Part shown: positions 1 to 12,218 of the stretch, one piece after another
Position numbering within the stretch: position 1 is the stretch's first letter
Layout: each line of letters opens with the position of its first letter
The notes under the pieces: model-generated
Database searches by the model: none
Seen by the model: the letters and a program-made list of their open reading frames with translations, nothing else
Told to the model about the DNA's origin: nothing
Translations under genes and position numbers: made by a program
NCBI GenBank assembly: GCA_965112735.1
Contig: OZ218954.1
Location: 744,001-808,000 of the forward strand
From: Phaeosaccion multiseriatum
Lineage: Eukaryota > Ochrophyta, other classes
Length of the DNA: 64,000 bases
Direction: 5' to 3'

Positions 1-1268
1 GCTCGACCAGGTGAGGAGGGGCCTGTCAGCAACAAGCATCATGTGCCGCAGCCTCGTGCAGGAGTGGCAGCTCTACGTGGCCAGGAGCAAGAGTATCTCC
101 AAGGTAAGGGAGGAGGAATGGCAGTGGATGGCAGTGGATAGGAGGGAGGGAGGTACGTGTGGCTTTTCTCCCTTCTCATGTTGGAGGGGGAGTGTATATC
201 CTTTGGTTTGGTCTTTCTTCGCCAGAGCTGCGGGGACGTCTTTGAGCGTTTGAGCGGGAGGGATCACAGATGCACATACACCCTGGACGCACCTTGTTCC
301 GGACTGCCACTCCTCTAACTTGCGGGCTGTGCTCTGCTCTTATCTTCTCTTACCTTCCCTCCTGTTGTCCTTGATGCATTTTTGTTGCTGTTGTTGTCCT
401 GTCTCTCCCTCCCCATCCCCACACACCTCCCTCCCCTCTCTCCCTCTGCGTCACCAACCCGTGAAGGTGTTTGTGAGCATCAAGGGCGTGTACTGTCAGG
501 CGGTGGTGCACGGCATCCCCATCACGTGGATACAGCCCCATCAGTTCACACAGCACTTCCCGCAGAACGTTGACTTCAGGGTGAGTTGGAGTTTCGGTTT
601 TGTGCGAAGTTTGAGTTTGAGTGTTTTAGTTTTTCTTTTTGCTGCTTCTTTCCCAGTTGTTCAATTCAGTCGTTTGTTTTTGAGAAGGAAGGAGTTCACG
701 TGAAGGAGTGGCATCGTAGAGGGTAAACGTGGTCAAGTTCAGTCTTTTGGGTTGAGGAGGTGAAGGTCAGTCTTTTGTTTTGATAAGAACGGGGTTGTAT
801 GCATCTAGAGGGTTTGCGTGGTCAGGCAAGCAGGTTGTGCTCTCTGTCCCTCCTTGGCTAACGCCCGATGCACACACACGCACACACACACACACGTTGG
901 TGATATATATATATACATGCCCTCACAGATCATGCTGACCTTCCTGGACTTCTACGGGGTGCTCCTCAAGTTTGTGCTGTTCCGTCTCTATGGGGAGATG
1001 AACTGCGCGTACCCACCTCCTCGGGACGAGCGGCTCGCTGGGTCCGACGGCGGACTGAGGTCTATTTTGACGGGGGAGGAGGGGGAGGAAGGGGCGGGAG
1101 CGGGAGGAGGAGGAGGAGAAGGAGGAGGAGAAGGAGGAGGGGGCGGTGGCGGTGGCGACAAGCAGGGGGAGGAGGAGGGAGGGGGAGGAGCCAAGTCGAT
1201 GGCAGGCTTGTCCAAGGCTGGAGCGAAGGCGTTGAAAAAGCAACAGGTAGGTGGGATGGGAGGGAGGG

Positions 1269-1326
<58 letters not shown>

Positions 1327-3767
1327 ATGCGCGCGCGTGTGTGTGTGTGTCACTCTGCACGCACACGAGCACGCGTGTAAGTAAGATTCCTCACCCAGTT
1401 TCTAGTTTCAGTTTCCACCCCTCTCTCCGTCTCTTCTCTCTCCATATCTATCGCACTCTCTCCCTCATCCCCCCCCTCCTTCTCTCGCTCTCTCTCTCTC
1501 TCTCTCACACAACACACTAAAACTCATATATATATGTATACATTGTATGCAATTGTAACAGGCCGACTCGGAGTCCCGAATCAAGACACTCGACATGGGC
1601 AGAATCGGTAAATCGACAGGGGCGGGGATGGCAGTGAATGGAGCAGAAGGGAAGGAGAAGGAGGAAGAGGAGGAGGATGAGGAGGAGGGAGGAGGTCCCA
1701 TGGGGGAGCAGCTCACCGTGCCCCTGGAGGCTGCTTTCATGCAGCAAAGCGAGGAAGGGGAAACCATCCTCGACGGCATGGACACGGTGGAGCAACGCAG
1801 GGGCAGGCTTTTTCAGGGGCTCAAATTCTTCCTCGGTAGAGAAGTGCCCAAGAGGTGGGTGGGGTACACAAGTCAATGGACACGTGTGTGTGTGCGTGTG
1901 TGTGCGTATGTGTGTGCGCGTGTGTGTGTGTGTGTATACATCATCAACATTCATCACCAGTCACCATCTCTCACCCTCCTCTCTGTTTCGACAACGCACC
2001 CAATGACAGTTACATGGAGTTTATCATCGCCGCCGGAGGAGGGCAGGTGGGGTGGGAAGGTGCCGGAAGCCCCTTCGACATCAAGGCCCCAGGTGGGTGG
2101 GTGCATGACTTACTAGACGGACTTCAACGTGACTCTCAACCATTCATTTGGCTTTTTTCTTCCTTGCCTTACACACAGCCAACCAACCAACCAACCAACC
2201 AACCAACCAATAAACAGATATGTGTATATCTTCATTGGCTTACGTCAGTCACCATTCCTTGTTGACTTACAAGCCATCCATTGCCTTACAACCCACCAAA
2301 CCAAAACACGCACACACACAGGCATCACACACCAAGTCGTGGACAGACCGCGTCTCACCGCCCCGCGTGTACGAGGGAGGGAATACGTGCAGCCCCAGTG
2401 GGTGCTCGACTCCATCAACAGCTGTCTGCTCCTCCCTGTGGAGCGCTACGCACCGGGGGCAGATCTGCCACCCCACCTCAGGTGCGTGTGTGCGCGCGCG
2501 TGCGTGCGTGTGTGCGTGTGTGTGCGTGTGTGTGTATCTGTGTGCGCGCGCGTGTATGTGTGTGTGTATGTGTGTGTATGTGTGTGTGTGTGTGTGCGTG
2601 CGTGCTTGAATGTGTGTGTGCGTGTGTTTGTGCGTGCGTGTGTGTATGCATGTGTGCGTTAGTGTGTGGAAGTTGTGTGGCATGTCCCTGTGTATGCATC
2701 CATTAACTGTATGCATCCATTACCTTAAAACTGCACACGTCCATCTCTCCCTCTGTCTCTCCCTCTCCCTCGTCCTCGTAGTCCTTTCGTGGACGACAAT
2801 GACGAGGGGTACATACCAGCATACAGGGAGGAGTTGCAGAAGCTTCAATCAGCGGCGGCCAAGAGGAGACGGAAAGAGATGACCGGAGAGGGGGAGGAGG
2901 AGGAAGAGGAGGAGGAGGAGGCGGTGGGGGCGAAGGGGAAGAAGAGGAAGGCAGTGGACGAGGATGAAGAGGCCAAGTATCAGAGAGAGGTGGCGCAGGA
3001 GTCGGTGGGTGTGTCTTTCTCGAAGGCTGCTGTGGCAGAGGAGGAGGACGAGGAGGAGGACGAGGAGGAGGAGGAGGAGGAGGAGGAGGAGGAGGAGGAG
3101 GAGGAGGAGGAGGAGGAGGAGGAGGACGAGGAGGAACAGGAGGTGGACGAGGACGAGGACGAGGAGGGAGAGAAGCAGAGCGGGGAGGAGGAAGGGGAGG
3201 GAGAGGAAGAGGAGGAGGAGGAGGAGGAGGAGGAGGAGGAGGAGGAGGAAGAGGAAGAGGAGGCAGCTCCTGCTAAGCCCGCTACTGCGGAGGAGGAGGG
3301 GAAAGAACTTGCTAGGATTATGATGAGCAAGAAGGCGAAGCGATTGTATGGGCGGATGCAACACGGGCTGTCGAAGAAGAGAGAGGAGGTGGAGGCCCTC
3401 AAGCAGAAGAGGTGAGCTGGTTGGTGGTACGAGGGAGAGAGGGAAGGAGGGAGGGGATTGGGAGGCGGAGGGAGGGGAGGAGGTGTGAGCCCCTGTGCCT
3501 ACCCTTATGCCTGCCGCTACGCTGTTGTTGCCTCAACGTCATCTTCTTACATAACCATACTATCCACGCGTATCTCTCCATCTGTCTCCCCCTCCCTTCC
3601 TCCCTCCCTCCCTCCCTCCCTCTCTTCCTCCCCTCCCCTCACGCAGGCGAAAGCTGGAGAAAACGTATGACGAGCCCGTCGGAGCCGTGTTGAGCAAGGC
3701 TGGGCAGAAGAAGAAGAAGAAGAAGCAGAAGAAGAAGATGGGGGCTGCTTCCGACGGGGAGAGATAG
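1..3767 (+). CDS. PES1: Pescadillo homolog (ribosome biogenesis), 3' part of gene
   Basis: The 5' end lies left of the window. Eight exons keep phase: <1-103, 467-580, 929-1246, 1562-1854, 2010-2092, 2322-2481, 2782-3411, 3647-3767. The joined protein carries pescadillo hallmarks: [20 protein letters not shown], the segment ending [14 protein letters not shown], then a BRCT domain ([20 protein letters not shown] through HQVVDRPRL to [20 protein letters not shown]), the linker ending PPHLSPFVDD, a very long Glu/Asp-rich stretch, and a Lys-rich tail ending in stop TAG. In yeast and animals the protein (Nop7/PES1) works with BOP1 and WDR12 in the nucleolus to process 27S/32S pre-rRNA and assemble the 60S subunit. 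The acidic stretch (exon 7, about 100 Glu/Asp codons from GAG repeats) is longer than usual but its position after the BRCT domain is typical. About the first half of the protein is missing from the window. Confidence 0.95.
104..466 (+). other. PES1 first visible intron with motif B at its 5' end
   Basis: The donor GTAAGG is followed within 16 nt by two overlapping copies of ATGGCAGTGG (119 and 129). The acceptor side contains a degenerate TCACCAACC 7 nt before the exon. It is one of the introns that follow the motif orientation rule described in the findings. Confidence 0.7.
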
Positions 3768-4631
3768 GATAGATAGCTTAAGATGGCAGTGGATGGACAG
3801 GCAGAAGGCGGCAGAAGGAGGAGGCTGCTGTTTCCGACGACGGGGAGAGACGATGATAGCTTAGGATGGCAGTGGATGTGTGCGCAGCTGGGTAGGCAGA
3901 TGGCGTCGGATGGGTGAAAGATGCCGTATAGCTAAGGAGGAGGAGATAGATACCCCGGTGTGGACAGGAGAAAGCATGGGAGAAGCACGCACAACACCGC
4001 GCCCCACCCCACCCCACCACACCACGCCAGTTGGTGATACACCCCACCCCACCACACCACACCACGCCTACTGCGCCCTGTGTATGTGTGTGTGTGTGTG
4101 GGTGGGTGGGTGGGTGTGTGTGTGTGTGTGTGTAAGAGGTCAATGAACGGACGAACGGAAAGAAGGGAAGGAAGGGAGGGAGGAGTCAGCAGCAGCAGCA
4201 GGAGGAGGAGGGACGGGGCCTTCCTTCCATTTAACTTCTGACTTTTGTTTTTCGTATATATGCTACTATATATTATATATTACAATAAATTACATATGCT
4301 TGCAATGGTATGCAAGTAGTGTTGAGTTCTGAAACGAAACCAAATTATCGTATGCGAAAAAAGTACAAGCGTATGCCATCACGTCAAATCTATATTACAT
4401 TCTCTCCTCCCTAACCCCCCCCCGCGCCCTCTTTTCCATACTAAACTCGTATCTTCTCTCTCTCTCTCTCCAGTCCCCCACCCCATTGTACACACCTCCC
4501 CCCCCCAGACACGAACAATTACGTAATTGTTGGTTGATTCCTGTACAATGGTACGTCAACAATTGTATGCCCCCAGACCATTCCACATCCTATGGCACGG
4601 TCCTAGGGCCTCTCCCTTCGGTTTTGACCAC
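3768..4631. other. Intergenic region between convergent PES1 and zinc-finger genes
   Basis: No gene seen. It holds two ATGGCAGTGG copies (3783, 3866), one exact TTGGTGATAC (4031) embedded in CCCCACCCCA-type repeats, a GT/GGGT tract (4083-4133), a short AT-rich patch (4250-4300, with an AATAAA-like ACAATAAATT), and a C-rich/CT tract. These probably form the 3' untranslated regions of both genes. Confidence 0.6.
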
Positions 4632-4782
4632 CTACTGTCCTCTCCATCCACTGCCATCCTCCTCCTCCTCCTCCTCCTCCTCCCCGTCTTCCTGTAGTAT
4701 CGAAGACAGCAGGAGGACGAGAGCGCCGGTGTTGTTTTCGTCCACGAGAGCATCAAGAAGCTTCTCTGGGAACAATGCATAA

Positions 4783-4815
<33 letters not shown>

Positions 4816-5803
4816 ATCACCAACTGCTGCTGAAGAGTGCTGCCGGACGCCTTCAGCTGCTGGCATGTTGCGGAGTGCTGCCCCCCCTGGATATTGGAGG
4901 TGCTGCTGTCCATTGGCTGCCAACCATCCCCCAGGTAATCTAAAGGATGGATGTCTGCTTTTTGTTCCTTGGCTGCTCCGAAAAGAAGGAACGGAATACT
5001 CGGCGCGACGTCGCAGTCCACCTCCATCTCCGGCGAAAAAGGATGAACCTCTTGTAACTGCTCCTCCTCCTTCTCCTCCTCCACCTCGTCCTCCTCCTGC
5101 TTCTCCTGCTGCTGCTGCTGCTGGCTGGTGCTTAGCAGCACAGGCAGTTGCTGACGTACTTGAAGTTGCTGACGTACTTGCAGTTGGCCATCGCCAATAC
5201 AATCTGCGTCTCCTCCGTCCGTGTGTCCGTAACCGTAAGGTGTGTCCTGACACTCTCTCTCCATCCTGACACCCTCTCTCTGTCCTGACACCCTCTCTCT
5301 GTCCTGACACTCTCTCTCCATCCTGACACCCTCTCCCTGTCCTGACACCCTCTTCTCGCACCCGTACCCGTTTCCACCATCTCCAGTTCCATCTCCACGT
5401 CCATCAGCTTCAGCCTCATCCCCAGCCCCAGCAGTTGGTGATACAGCAGCCCTGGCAGTTGGTGATACAGCAGCCGCAGCAGTTGGTGATACAGCAGCCC
5501 CAACAGTTGGTGATACACACACCCCAGCCCCAACCCCAGCCTCATCCACAAAGTGGCCGTAGTCATCGTCATCGCTGGTCCCTGCCCCTCCACCTGCGGC
5601 ACCAAAGACAGAGCCACAAAGAACGACACCGTCCTGCAGAGGGGAGGAGGAGGAGGGGGAGGAGGAGGAGGAGGGAGAGGCCGCTTCGCCCCCCGGGTCC
5701 CGCACGTCCCCACGCACCAACCCCCCTGGCGGCGTGAAGCTCTCCTGCGCGACGACAGAGGGCGCCAGCAGATGGTACCAGAAGTACGCCCCTGCGTCCG
5801 CAC

Positions 5804-5835
<32 letters not shown>

Positions 5836-7229
5836 ACGCCGGCATCGGTGGTGTTGTCGCCTTGCTGGTGCTCTAGGGGGTGCCTGGACAGTTCTTGACC
5901 CTGCCCATAGGACTGATGATGCTGCTGCTGTATCACCAGCTGCTGCTGCTGCTGCTGCTGATCGAGGGAGACACACTGCTGCTCGACTCGCTGCTGTACA
6001 TGTGATGTAACAAGTGGTGCATGTTGAGGCTGGGCTTGATGACGTAAGAGAGGGGCTTGATGACGTAAGAGAGGCCGGAGTCCTGAGTGGCAGGGGGGAA
6101 TGCGGTGGCTCTTGGAGAGGGTGGCACCACAGAAACTGTCAGGCACAGCGACTGCCCACCCCCCCCCCTCCTCCTCCTCCTCCTGCTGCTGCTGCTCCTC
6201 CTCCTGCTGCTGCTCCTCCGCCTCCTCTTCCTCTCGACGTTGAACTTCCCCTAGCCCGGCTATCTCTCCCTCCTCTGGCCCTCCTCGTCCTCCTCCTCCT
6301 CCTCCTCCTCGTCCCCCCTTGCTGACAGACGAGGCAGGCTGGAGGTTGGGCCATGAAGAAGGCAACGAGTCTCTCCGCTTCCTCATCATCATACCACTCA
6401 TCATCCTACCACTGGTGGGGGGGGGGCTCGCACTTCGGCGATGACCATCGGGTGGTTGACCAACTGGTGGAGGAGTGGTCCAACACGTAGTCCCCCCCCC
6501 CGCCTTCCAGAGGTCACGACCTGTTGCGCTGTGGGAGAGAACCCCGCGCATGTGGGAAGGCTTGGCGTCGTCGTCGTCGTCGTCGTGGTCGTTGTCGTTG
6601 TCGTAGGAGGTGGTGGTCTTGCTGGCCTTGGTGGGTAGCACGCAAGTGTGTGACATCGTCTTGGTGGGCGCCGGGTTCGTTCGGCGCTTGCGAATGGCTG
6701 TACGCTCTAAATCCCTTGTCCGGCTTGTTGTTGGTGATGATGTGGACGATGTTGTTGTCGTGGTTGAAGAAGAAGAAGAAGAAGAAGAAGAAGAAGAAGA
6801 AGAAGAAGAAGAAGAAGAAGAAGAAGAAGAAGAAGAAGAAGAAGAAGAAGAAGAAGAAGAAGAAGAAGAAGAAGAAGAAGAAGAAGAAGAAGAAGAAGAA
6901 GGAGAAGGAGAAAAAGAAAACGACGACGACGAAGAGGAAGGCGTTGACGTCAGCAAGTTCTTGGCGGCTTGCTGCTGGAAGGACCGCTGGTGCCTCTTTC
7001 CCTGCTTGTGCTTGTGGAGGTCAAAGCGCCTCGCTGCCCTGTACTCGCACCCCGGTGTGTCACACGGGAAGGGCCGAATACTCGCATGCACTTCCCTGGT
7101 GTGCTGAGTGAGTGCTGCCTGCGTTCGGAACCTCCACCCACAGAACGCGGATAGGCAGCGAAAGCGCCTCTCTTTCTTCTTGTTGTTCCTCTTGGAGCGG
7201 GACGAGGAGGAGGAGGAGGGGGCAGGCAT
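4632..7229 (-). CDS. C2H2 zinc-finger protein with long Ser/Gln low-complexity regions
   Basis: Proposed start ATG at 7229, giving 865 codons with no intron. Residues 25-80 form two C2H2 fingers: C25-X4-C30-X12-H43-X4-H48, and C56-X4-C61-X12-H74-X5-H80, preceded by a basic RSKRNNKKKERR segment that could be a nuclear signal. This suggests a nucleic-acid-binding nuclear protein, target unknown. The rest is low complexity: a Ser run encoded by a 140-bp GAA/TTC repeat, poly-Glu, poly-Gln, and motif-A-derived segments read as LVIQQ or VSPT. The frame stays open upstream to 7907, but that extension is compositionally poor and contains a strong donor (AAGGAG|GTAAGC near 7503) and an acceptor (CCCCACAG near 7261), so I treat it as a 5' UTR intron. 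The C-terminus runs into a GAG repeat and motif B, so the true 3' end is uncertain. Confidence 0.6.
5228..5352. repeat. TCCTGACAC repeat array inside the zinc-finger coding region
   Basis: At least six copies of (A/G)TCCTGACAC alternate with CTCTCTC blocks. The minus-strand frame reads repeated ERVSGQ/ECQD-type peptides. The same motif is found in introns of the SulP gene (53168-53304 and, reversed, 53404-53475). Confidence 0.8.
5429..5520 (+). repeat. Four-copy 24-bp tandem array of motif A
   Basis: TTGGTGATAC starts at 5435, 5459, 5483 and 5507, exactly 24 bp apart, with CAG-rich spacers. Read in the zinc-finger frame (minus strand) it gives four VSPT-containing octapeptides. The period is a multiple of three, so the array leaves the frame open. 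Confidence 0.9.
6764..6903. repeat. (GAA)n microsatellite, about 140 bp
   Basis: A nearly pure GAA tract. On the minus strand in the zinc-finger frame it encodes a Ser run (TCT codons). Confidence 0.9.
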
Positions 7230-7384
7230 CACTCCTGTATGCGGTTCTTGTTGCTGTTGTCTGTGGGGGCGGGGTGATGGCGTGATGAGGATCGGAAGAT
7301 GAGCAGGCCAGAGCAGGCCAACGGAGGGGAGTCCAGCAGCCGATCCGACACCAGCGGAAACAGCAGCAACAACAACAACAACAA

Positions 7385-7418
<34 letters not shown>

Positions 7419-8582
7419 TTCAACTTGAGTAACACAAAACACAACACAACAACTACTACTAAGCGACGAGGGCACCAGGCGAAACTTCTCGGCAACGCTT
7501 ACCTCCTTTCCAAGGAAGCCCTTAGTTTGCTTCGCACATGCTGTCTGTCCATCACCAAAACAAACGCCACGCACGCACGCGACGCCCCTCCCCCTCCTTA
7601 CTCTGAACACCCCCCAGCCGAGCCCACGCAACAGCCTGGCCGCACCGCAGCTCCACACCCTCGTCGGACGAGATTGCTGAGCCTCCAGCCTGGCACTGAG
7701 CCACTGAGCTCGCAACCCCTCTCCTCCTGCTCCTCTGGTCCCTACTCTTCTTTTCTGATCCTGCTGCTGCCGCTGCTGTATGCGAAGAAAAACCGTGTTT
7801 TCCTTCTTCTCCTCGCTCAGCTTCTCGACTCCTTGCGAGTTCGGCGACGGCTTTTCCCCGCCCGCCTGGCTCTGCTCTTCGCTTTCTCCTCCCGCTACCC
7901 AAACCAAGAAGAACAGGCGCCTTTATGCGCGCCTGGACGTCCACACATGACTGAGGGACTCCTCCCAGGGGCAAGAGAGGCACGATCGTCCCCTTTCCCC
8001 CTAAGGAACCCATTTCCTTGTGCTCGCGGCCCAGGCCGGGGTCTTCTACGAACGCAGGGGTCCTATTTTGTTGATTTTGGACCATTGATGGTCCTTTTTC
8101 CTATTTTTCCCTCTCTCCCCTTCTTCTTTATAACTTCTGTGAACCTGCCCACGTACTACGCGTCCGAGAGTTTGGCACGGATCCCCCAGCGGATGCGTGC
8201 AAAATAGCAAAATAGCGCGGCGTCCGGACGTCCGGGAGCCAGGCCCGAGGAGCGAGCTTGCTTGCCCGAGTTTCACCTCTCGAACATCAACATTCGGATA
8301 CCCCTCGCTTCTATTCCTTTCATCGGTTGATTGGGCGCAGCGGCTTGCCTGCAGCTGTTTGTGCTTGTGCAGCCTAATAAGGGCTGCTGTGCAACGGTCT
8401 CTCTCTCCTTTTTTTTTGCAGGGCCAGGGATGCGAGGTATAGGGTGCATTGCAGCAGCATCTTGTGTCTTATCGCTCGATCAATCTCAATCCGATCCGTC
8501 GTTGCGAGAGAATAAATAATGTGACAGCTGAAACTAAAACTGGTGGAGAGGGGGGATTTGTAAAAAGGGGGACGTTCAAGCA
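7230..8582. promoter_or_regulatory. Divergent intergenic region, zinc-finger (-) and coiled-coil (+) genes
   Basis: The 1.35-kb interval separates two head-to-head genes and must hold both promoters and probably the zinc-finger 5' UTR (with a likely intron near 7503-7261). It includes CAA/CAG repeats (7360-7415). I see no confident TATA box or other defined element. Confidence 0.4.
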
Positions 8583-8659
8583 ATGCCCAGTAGTGGGGGC
8601 GCGCAGGGTTCTGCCGCTGGCTCGCGGAGTGACGCGACGGATGCAACCACAGAAGAGGA

Positions 8660-8697
<38 letters not shown>

Positions 8698-8824
8698 CAA
8701 CAGCAGCACAGGTGGAGGAAAAGCTTCGGGATGAGATTGCCATCCTCTCTGACCGGGTGTACGAGAGCGACAGGCTTCTCCAGGTAGGTAGTGTTGAGTG
8801 AATAACTGAGTATATATAGGGGTG

Positions 8825-8864
<40 letters not shown>

Positions 8865-11273
8865 AATGGCCTTGCTTTTTCATTTCGTTCTCTCTCCGCC
8901 TTGTTCCTCTCTCTTCTTTTCTCGCTTACGCTCTCTCTCTCTCTGTCTCCTGTCCTACTTCTCTACTTAACACGTACACACTCTATCGCACACGCACACA
9001 CATACACACACTCTCTCCCTCTCTGACACACATACCCACACCTCTCCCTCTCCCTCTCCCCGACGGACGCGCGCGGCAGACCGAAAAGGACGCCCACAAG
9101 GTGGCCCTGATGGCAGCCGAAGGCACGGAGCGGCGCCTCTGTAGGCAGCTGCAGGAGCTACAGGGCATGCTAGCGGAAATGGAGCGGGAGAGAGACGGTT
9201 TGCGCTTGGAGGTGGGCCTGTGTGGGTGGATGGGCGGGTGGATGGGTGGGTGGGGTCAGTGGGTGGGTGCAGTCGGTGGGAAGATATAGCGCTGTATCAC
9301 CAACTGCTGCTGCTGCTGCTGCTGCTGCTGCCACAACTGCTGTATCACCAACTGCTGCGGCTGTCCCTATTGTTCATCACAGGTGGCGAGAATGGATGCG
9401 ATGGTCGAACAGAGTCGGGAGTCCGCCGCGGCCGCTGCCGCGTCTCTCTCCAAGAACGAAGCTGAGATACAGGTAGGGCAGTTGGTGATACACTTTCCCT
9501 CCTTCCCTCCTTCCCTCCTTCCCTTCTTCCCTCCCTCCCTCCCTCCCTCCCTCCCTCGCTTCCTTCCTCCTTTCCTCCCTTAGTCGCGTACTCATTCATT
9601 CACTCACGACTCACTCCCTCACTCCCGCACTCGGATCTAGCTACAGGGCCAGTTCACACTATTGTTAAAACTCACTCACTTCTTCCCTCACCCCCTCTCT
9701 CCCTCACTCTCTCGGGTGCAGGGGAAAACTACCTCTGCCTCGCCAAGCCCTGCTACTGGCGGTGCTGGTGGTGCTTTTGGGCCCCTGAGACGAGGGAGTG
9801 CGGCCGTAGTGGGGGTAGGAGCAGCTATCGGCCAGCTGGCTTCTCGGTGGTCGGGTCGGGGCAAGGATGATGATGTAGACGAGTTGGTGGTACAACAGGA
9901 GGCAGTACAGCAGCCTCAACAGCACAAGGGGGAGGAGGAGGAGGAAGAGGAGAAGGAGGAGGTGGAGGACGGGAGCCTTAAGGATGGCTATCACGCGAGG
10001 ATGGGTGGACACAGTGCCAGTTTCGAGGTGCGTGCAGCCGCGAATGCGTCAGGGGCACCAGTTGGTGATACAGGGGCAGACGAAGGGCCAAGGGAAGGAG
10101 CAGGGGCAGGGTCAGGACCAGGAGCCTCCCCATACACCTCTACCATGACATACAGGCCTGGCGACTGGGTGCCGGAGACAAACATGCACCCCTGCCCCGA
10201 CTTTGGGCTTGAGGCCCCCTGTGTGCAGCACCTGTTGCGGCAGTGGTCGACTGTGCCAGCGCAGCTTAGCTATCTGACGACTTGGTTGGAGGCCATCTTG
10301 CAAGGGGGGAAGGGGGGAGAGCTGAGGCCTCCACCGAGCAAAGGTGAGAGAGAAGGGTAGGGTAGGGTACGGTAAGGTGAATCTCCATGTGCGGGGAGAG
10401 CAGGCCTCGATATTCGAGAATAGACCACCTTGATACTCGATATCTCAAGAGGTTTTGAACCCGAGCATGTCATGAGATAGAAGGGGAGAGTAGATGTCGA
10501 CATTCGAGAGTAGATGTCGATATTCGATATCGACATTCGAGTGTGGATTGTACCACCCCGGTACAGGGAGTGTAGACGTCGATGCGCGGGTGTATGGGGA
10601 GGTAGTAAGGAGGAGGAGGATTTTCATTTCAAGTGTCAGTTTATTAAACCTTCCCCTGCCCCTCCTCTCCTCCCCGCCCTTTCATGCTCCTCCTCCTCCC
10701 CCCCCCCCCCTGCCCGGGCCCCATCCACTGCCATCCCGAACAAACAAACAAACAAACAAACAAGCAGGGCTGCAGCTGATCTCCCTTGCCCCGGAGGTGA
10801 AGGAGGGTTTCCTCGTCCTCATTGTGCCCATGCTGCGCCAGAGGAGGCAGGATCTGACTCTTCTCGTGTCGAGCAGGAGGATGGGGGGAGGGCTGTACGA
10901 CCTGCGCATCAAGGTAAGTTATGTCAGTGAGTCAGTCAGTCTATCAGTCTATCAAGGTTATGTTATGTCTGGGGTAAGTCAGCCAGTCAATGCTGACGTA
11001 AGGAGGTTCCTTCCTAAGGAGGGTTCTTTCCCTCCCTCCCCCTGACACAGGCTGCCACCCCTTTTTTACACTCACTCACTCCCTCCCTCCCTCCCTCCCT
11101 CCCTCCCTCTCTCCCTCTTCCCCCCCTCCCTCACTCCCTCCCTCCCTCACTCCCTCCCTCCCTCCCCCCTCCCTCCCTTCTCCATTCATTAGGTGGCCAG
11201 TGCCAGTAACAGTCTTGCAGGGCGTATCGAACAACGCCTCGCCGAGATGCACGACCCCGAAGATCCTGCCTAA
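8583..11273 (+). CDS. Coiled-coil protein with conserved-looking C-terminal region, function unknown
   Basis: Six exons keep phase: 8583-8783, 9080-9211, 9383-9472, 9722-10343, 10768-10913, 11193-11273; about 423 residues. The N-terminus is a poly-Ala stretch leading into a heptad-rich helix (VEEKLRDEIAILSDRVYES, then RLCRQLQELQGMLAEMERER, then MVEQSRESAAAAA), consistent with a coiled coil. The middle is low complexity and holds one exact motif A (PVGDTG) and a variant (LVVQQ). The C-terminal part (PGDWVPETN, PCVQHLLRQWSTVPAQLSYL, ISLAPEVKEGFLVLIVPMLR, YDLRIKV) looks like an ordered helical domain, but I do not recognise the family. The second exon ends on GTGGGC and the third intron begins GTAGGGCAG followed directly by motif A. 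A structural or tethering protein is possible, not shown. Confidence 0.75.
9212..9382 (+). other. Intron with two reverse motif-A copies on its acceptor side
   Basis: Motif A is present as GTATCACCAA at 9294 and 9342, separated by a CTG repeat, 30-90 nt before the acceptor; the donor side is GGGTGGAT-rich. Confidence 0.75.
9473..9721 (+). other. Intron beginning GTAGGGCAG then motif A
   Basis: The exact 10-mer TTGGTGATAC starts at 9482, 9 nt after the first intron base. TCCC repeats follow, and the acceptor is GGGTGCAG. Confidence 0.8.
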
Positions 11274-12187
11274 GGCCTTACGTAAGGGTAGCCCAAGGGT
11301 AGCGTAAGGGTGGCCTGCCCACAAGGCGTGAAAAGGTGCTTGGCCCAAGAGGTCAGGCGTGTGTGTTCCGGCATCGACGCCACACCTGATACCCTGGTAC
11401 CGACCCACTCACACCCAAGGTCAAGCACCCTGGTACCGAGAACTGCTTGACATTCTGAGCGGGACGAGTGCCTGACACCCTGTACGATGACGATCACCGC
11501 GGTGTTTCTGCTGAAGAGAAACAGGGACAGGGTCAGAGTCAGGATTAGGGTCAGGGTCAGGGTCAGAGTCAGGGTGAGGGTCAGGGGCACGGCCACTGTC
11601 AGGGTCCGGGTCAGGGGCAGGGTCAGGGGGAGGGCCCTGCTGCTGCTGAACAGGGAACTGGACAGGGAGGCAGAGCAGAGGCATATGGGAGCAGAGCGCC
11701 ATCGGGGGACAGCCGGACACCACACGACCACCCACCACAGCCACTGCAGCACCACTGCAGCACCACAGCAACTGCAGCACCACAGCCTCTGCCGGACCAC
11801 AACCACAGCCTCTGCAGGAGACAGTTTTGTGCTTAATTCTTTGGGGCCTTTCGCGTGTGTCTATGGAAAGAGACAGGGAAGGCCACTGCATCGATCCAGA
11901 GCACCACAGGGGGCAGCTGTTGGTGATACAGCAGCCAGCTTTTTTGCGCCTTTTTGTGAATTTGTGTGTGCGGGCAAGAGACATGGGAGACATGTTGCAC
12001 CGCACCAGCGGGCGAGAGCGTCTGGACGACTAAGGAGGACTAAAGAGCAGCGACGCACCCCCTAGGGCCTCGCACCTCTCGTGCTGGGCCTACTCAGACG
12101 GACGAGCAATAATCAAGGGTGTGAGAAACCATGAGGTGTATCCTTCGGAATTGGAAGAGGATGTAGGTATGAGTGTGGAGTACTCTG

Positions 12188-12218
<31 letters not shown>

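Noticed and set aside
1062-1372. Poly-His/Thr frames over the GT repeat near 1270-1370
   Set aside because: Translated GT/AC dinucleotide repeat within a PES1 intron; no other coding character.
5228-5520. Regularly spaced repeats in the zinc-finger gene considered as a CRISPR-like or protein-binding array
   Set aside because: Spacers are themselves repetitive and the array is in frame with a long coding region.
7230-7907. N-terminal extension of the zinc-finger frame up to 7907
   Set aside because: Poly-Ala/Val and biased sequence, with a strong donor and acceptor inside; a 5' UTR intron is more likely, though an extra coding exon cannot be ruled out.
11487-12065. Open frame downstream of the coiled-coil gene
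   Set aside because: Begins in a CAGGGT hexamer repeat and passes through CAC/CAG repeats; no domain or splice support.
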